From NCBI GenBank assembly GCA_002179805.1, contig NAVB01000052.1, positions 1 through 18,935 of the forward strand: a stretch of 18,935 nucleotides of DNA, written 5' to 3'. The DNA is from Acanthamoeba lenticulata. Its lineage: Eukaryota; Discosea; Longamoebia; Acanthamoebidae. This document shows positions 17,064 to 18,935 of this stretch, in pieces. Made by a program: the position numbers and the translations under genes. The notes below the pieces were generated by a model that had not been told where the DNA came from, made no database searches, and was given only the letters and a program-made list of their open reading frames with translations. Position 1 is the first letter of the stretch, and the number at the start of each line of letters is the position of its first letter.

Positions 17064-17090
17064 CAAAAGAAAAGAAAAAAGTTGGGCGTT

Positions 17091-18446
17091 TCAGGGCGGG
17101 ACTGCGATGAGGTGGCGCCACTCCACGATGATGCGCGGTTTGACGTCGCCCGCAGTCTCGCGCACGCGGAACTCAAAGGGCTCGCGCCCGAGGACCACCG
17201 GCGAGCGCCAGTCAAACAGGGCCGGGTCAGTCCCGCCGCCGAACGGGTTGAGCTCGATCACCACCACCGCCCCGGTCTGCACGGCTGTGGCCGTCGCTGC
17301 GCCCTCCTCCAGCGCCTTGGCCGCGGCTGACGGGGACGTGATCCCAAAGTCGATGACGTAGCTGTCCAGCGGGATGCGCGGACCGATGTCGCGCTCGAAG
17401 GCCTCCCGGATGCGCTTCTCGATCTCGTCCTGCGCAGGAAGAGAGACCGCCCAAGCGTGGGCAGCTGTTCCCGTGTGTGTGCGCGTGTGTGCGTACCTTG
17501 TGGGCGACCATCGCGGGGAAGTAGGCGATATGAAAGTACTGAGAAAGCGCCGTCAGCCGCCGGTCGCACACGAAGCCGCGAAACTCCATGGCCGGATCGA
17601 GCTCGACCCACCGGCGGATGATGACCTTCATGTCCCACTGGGCCGGGAACTCGAGGGCCAGGAGGAGGTCCTCGTGGCTCCGCTCACTGGCCACGATCAG
17701 CCCGAGCGCCTCGGCCCCAGAGTTAACCTTGAGCCCGACCATGGACGCCCGGATGAGTGCCACCAGCCGCGCGTTCTCGTCGCGCTCGGCCGCCGGGCCC
17801 AGTCGCGCCAGCTCTGCCTGCGCCGAGGGACGTGTTCGCGCGTGTGCGGTGAGTTTGTAGAGCGCGTGTGCGTGTCGCGACGCACGTACCTGCCAGTCTT
17901 TGAGCAGCCGCTCGGTACCGAGCACGGCGTCCTTGGGACTGCGCGTGGAGAGCCGCACGAAGGCGCCGTCCGAGCCCTGGAAGGTCCCGATTGCGCGGTT
18001 GACCTGGTGCTCGAGCGCACGTAGCAACACGGCGTCGGCCTCGACCTCGGCCGTGTGCGCCTGCTTGCCTCGTCGTCGCTCAAACTCGCGGAGCAGCGCC
18101 TGAGGCATTGTGAGCAGCGTGCATGCGGCGCTTTAAATTTTATGGCGTACCCGAGCGTCGGCCATGGTGAGGTCGACGAAGGCAGTCTCGAACGTGAAGT
18201 CGCGCAGGAGGTCATACCAGTTCTCCAAGTTGACGGCGTGGATGTGGTTCTTGAACTGCTCCACCGCCGAGGCTTTGTCGTGCTCTCCTGTCGTTGGCGG
18301 TAGGCCAAGGGTCAGTTACTGGGGTGATGGCGAGCATAGCGTGTTGTTAAAAGGCGTCCACACGAACCGGCCACGACGGGCGCGCTTCGATCTCGGGTCT
18401 CCCCGACCTGCCGCAGCTTGACCGCCCCCAACTGCTCCAAGTTCAT
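17091..18446 (-). CDS. CDC123/D123-family protein (ATP-grasp fold), five exons
   Basis: Exons, minus strand: 18446-18368, 18287-18151, 18099-17890, 17817-17497 and 17429-17091, giving 361 residues. Family signatures appear in order: NLENWYDLLRDFTFETAFVD near the N-terminus; AFVRLSTRSPKDA (glycine-poor nucleotide-binding strand); KVIIRRWVELDPAMEFRGFV, then DRRLTALSQYFHIAYF; SYVIDFGI; and VVVIELNPFGGGTDPALFDW. CDC123 binds ATP and assembles the eIF2 translation initiation complex in yeast and animals. This protein keeps the NPF and E-F-R-x-F-V signatures but is otherwise diverged, so it may be a D123-like paralogue rather than the orthologue. The first exon is the weakest part: it was chosen because its donor phase fits an 80-nt intron. 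One intron is only 51 nt. Confidence 0.85.
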
Positions 18447-18658
18447 GTTCGCGAAGTGGTGGTTGCCGGACGCGTTTTTTCAGTGCCGTAGCGGTCGAAA
18501 CCAACAGCTGGACGGACTCCACAAAACCTGCAGGTTTCGTGAGGCGACCGCGATGGCTTTTTCTTGGCATTTTCAGTGGCACATTTAGATTGAAGAAAAC
18601 AAGAGGTAAAACACAGGCGAGATCAGCAAAATCGCGATTGTAGAGCGAGCAAGCAAGG
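18447..18658. promoter_or_regulatory. Divergent promoter region of CDC123-like gene and PRKRIP1 homologue
   Basis: About 210 bp separates the two start codons. It becomes A/T-rich toward the plus-strand gene and contains a 10-bp palindrome AATCGCGATT at 18630-18639, some 20 bp before the ATG at 18659. No clear TATA box is seen. Confidence 0.45.
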
Positions 18659-18908
18659 ATGAGTTCAAAGGATGGTGCGGGCCCCGTGCGCACAGTAGAA
18701 AAGAACCTGGTCAAGAATGTGTCAGGTACCCTCCCCCACGAGCATTTGTTGTTTTCTCCCAGCCAACTGGCCGCTCATCCACCGCAAACTCTGCCGGTAC
18801 TCGCCAGGTTCGACTGCTGGTGCTGGCAGTGGTGATTTTCACCAGTACAGGAGTATGAGGCGGCACGAGCTGTTTCGCCTGGAGCAGCTTGAGAAGGAGG
18901 CAGCCAAG
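18659..18908 (+). CDS. PRKRIP1: PRKRIP1 homologue, first two exons (gene continues beyond the window)
   Basis: Exon 1 is 18659-18725 and exon 2 is 18808-18908, joined by an 82-nt intron (GTACCC to GCCAG); a GTTCGT donor at 18909 leads into an intron that runs off the window. The encoded start includes VEKNLVKNVSGSTAGAGSGD followed by FHQYRSMRRHELFRLEQ. The G-S-x-A-G-A-G-S-G-(D/E)-F-H-x-Y-R block is the hallmark of PRKRIP1, a small basic, coiled-coil protein found in the spliceosomal C-complex stage and first named for binding PKR in mammals. A nearer acceptor (18761-18762) is also in phase but would give a 37-nt intron and spoil the match. The C-terminal half is missing here. Confidence 0.85.
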
Positions 18909-18935
18909 GTTCGTTTCTACTCTTGTTATTTATTC

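Noticed and set aside
18726..18762. 37-nt intron in the PRKRIP1 homologue
   Set aside because: It is in phase but too short, and the added residues break the conserved G-S-x-A-G-A-G-S-G block; the 82-nt alternative is better.
1..18935. Prokaryotic features (operons, ribosome binding sites, CRISPR, insertion sequences) and tRNA/rRNA genes
   Set aside because: Spliceosomal introns and eukaryotic families exclude a bacterial source, and I found no direct-repeat arrays, transposase motifs, cloverleaf with a GTTCRA-type arm, or rRNA-like sequence by eye.

Overview
The window looks like nuclear DNA of a free-living protist, most likely an Acanthamoeba-type amoebozoan. Coding exons are GC-rich at third codon positions. 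Introns are short (about 50-120 nt) and mostly start GTACGT, GTACGC or a close variant and end CAG, TAG or AAG. Genes are packed on both strands, with no ribosome-binding sites or operons. The protein set is eukaryotic: F-box/ankyrin, Mpv17, RBR E3 ligase, EME1, ML lipid-binding, fluoride exporter, CDC123 and PRKRIP1. The genus is an inference from genome style, not something proven here.

Layout, left to right: (1) 3' end of an unrecognised plus-strand gene with a C-terminal membrane helix; (2) F-box plus ankyrin-repeat protein, five exons (797-2932, +); (3) a 0.7-kb stretch without a clear gene; (4) Mpv17/PMP22 family inner-membrane protein, four exons (3640-4693, +); (5) four small minus-strand genes in tandem (4904-7141) that appear to be highly diverged paralogues of an unknown family; (6) a ten-exon RBR E3 ubiquitin ligase with a C-terminal membrane anchor (7447-9601, -); (7) head-to-head with it, EME1, the non-catalytic partner of the MUS81 nuclease, six exons (9931-11937, +); (8) a secreted ML-domain (NPC2/PITP-like) lipid-binding protein, six exons (12120-13074, +); (9) a single-exon ankyrin protein (13327-14319, +); (10) a two-domain eukaryotic fluoride exporter (FEX/CrcB), about twelve exons (14388-17014, +); (11) tail-to-tail with it, a CDC123/D123-family protein, five exons (17091-18446, -); (12) head-to-head with that, the first exons of a PRKRIP1 homologue (18659 to the window end, +).

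Gene models were spliced by hand from reading frame, splice-site phase and family alignment from memory. For each multi-exon model that is complete in the window, the exon lengths sum to a multiple of three. Most genes are unrelated housekeeping or accessory functions; I see no metabolic cluster, mobile element, tRNA, rRNA or CRISPR. The least explained part is the tandem family of small proteins at 4.9-7.1 kb, my best candidate for something undescribed. Other points of interest are stop-free introns whose lengths are multiples of three, a perfect 14-bp palindrome upstream of the ankyrin gene, a 12-bp-arm hairpin in an Mpv17 intron, and the elaborated loops of the fluoride exporter.
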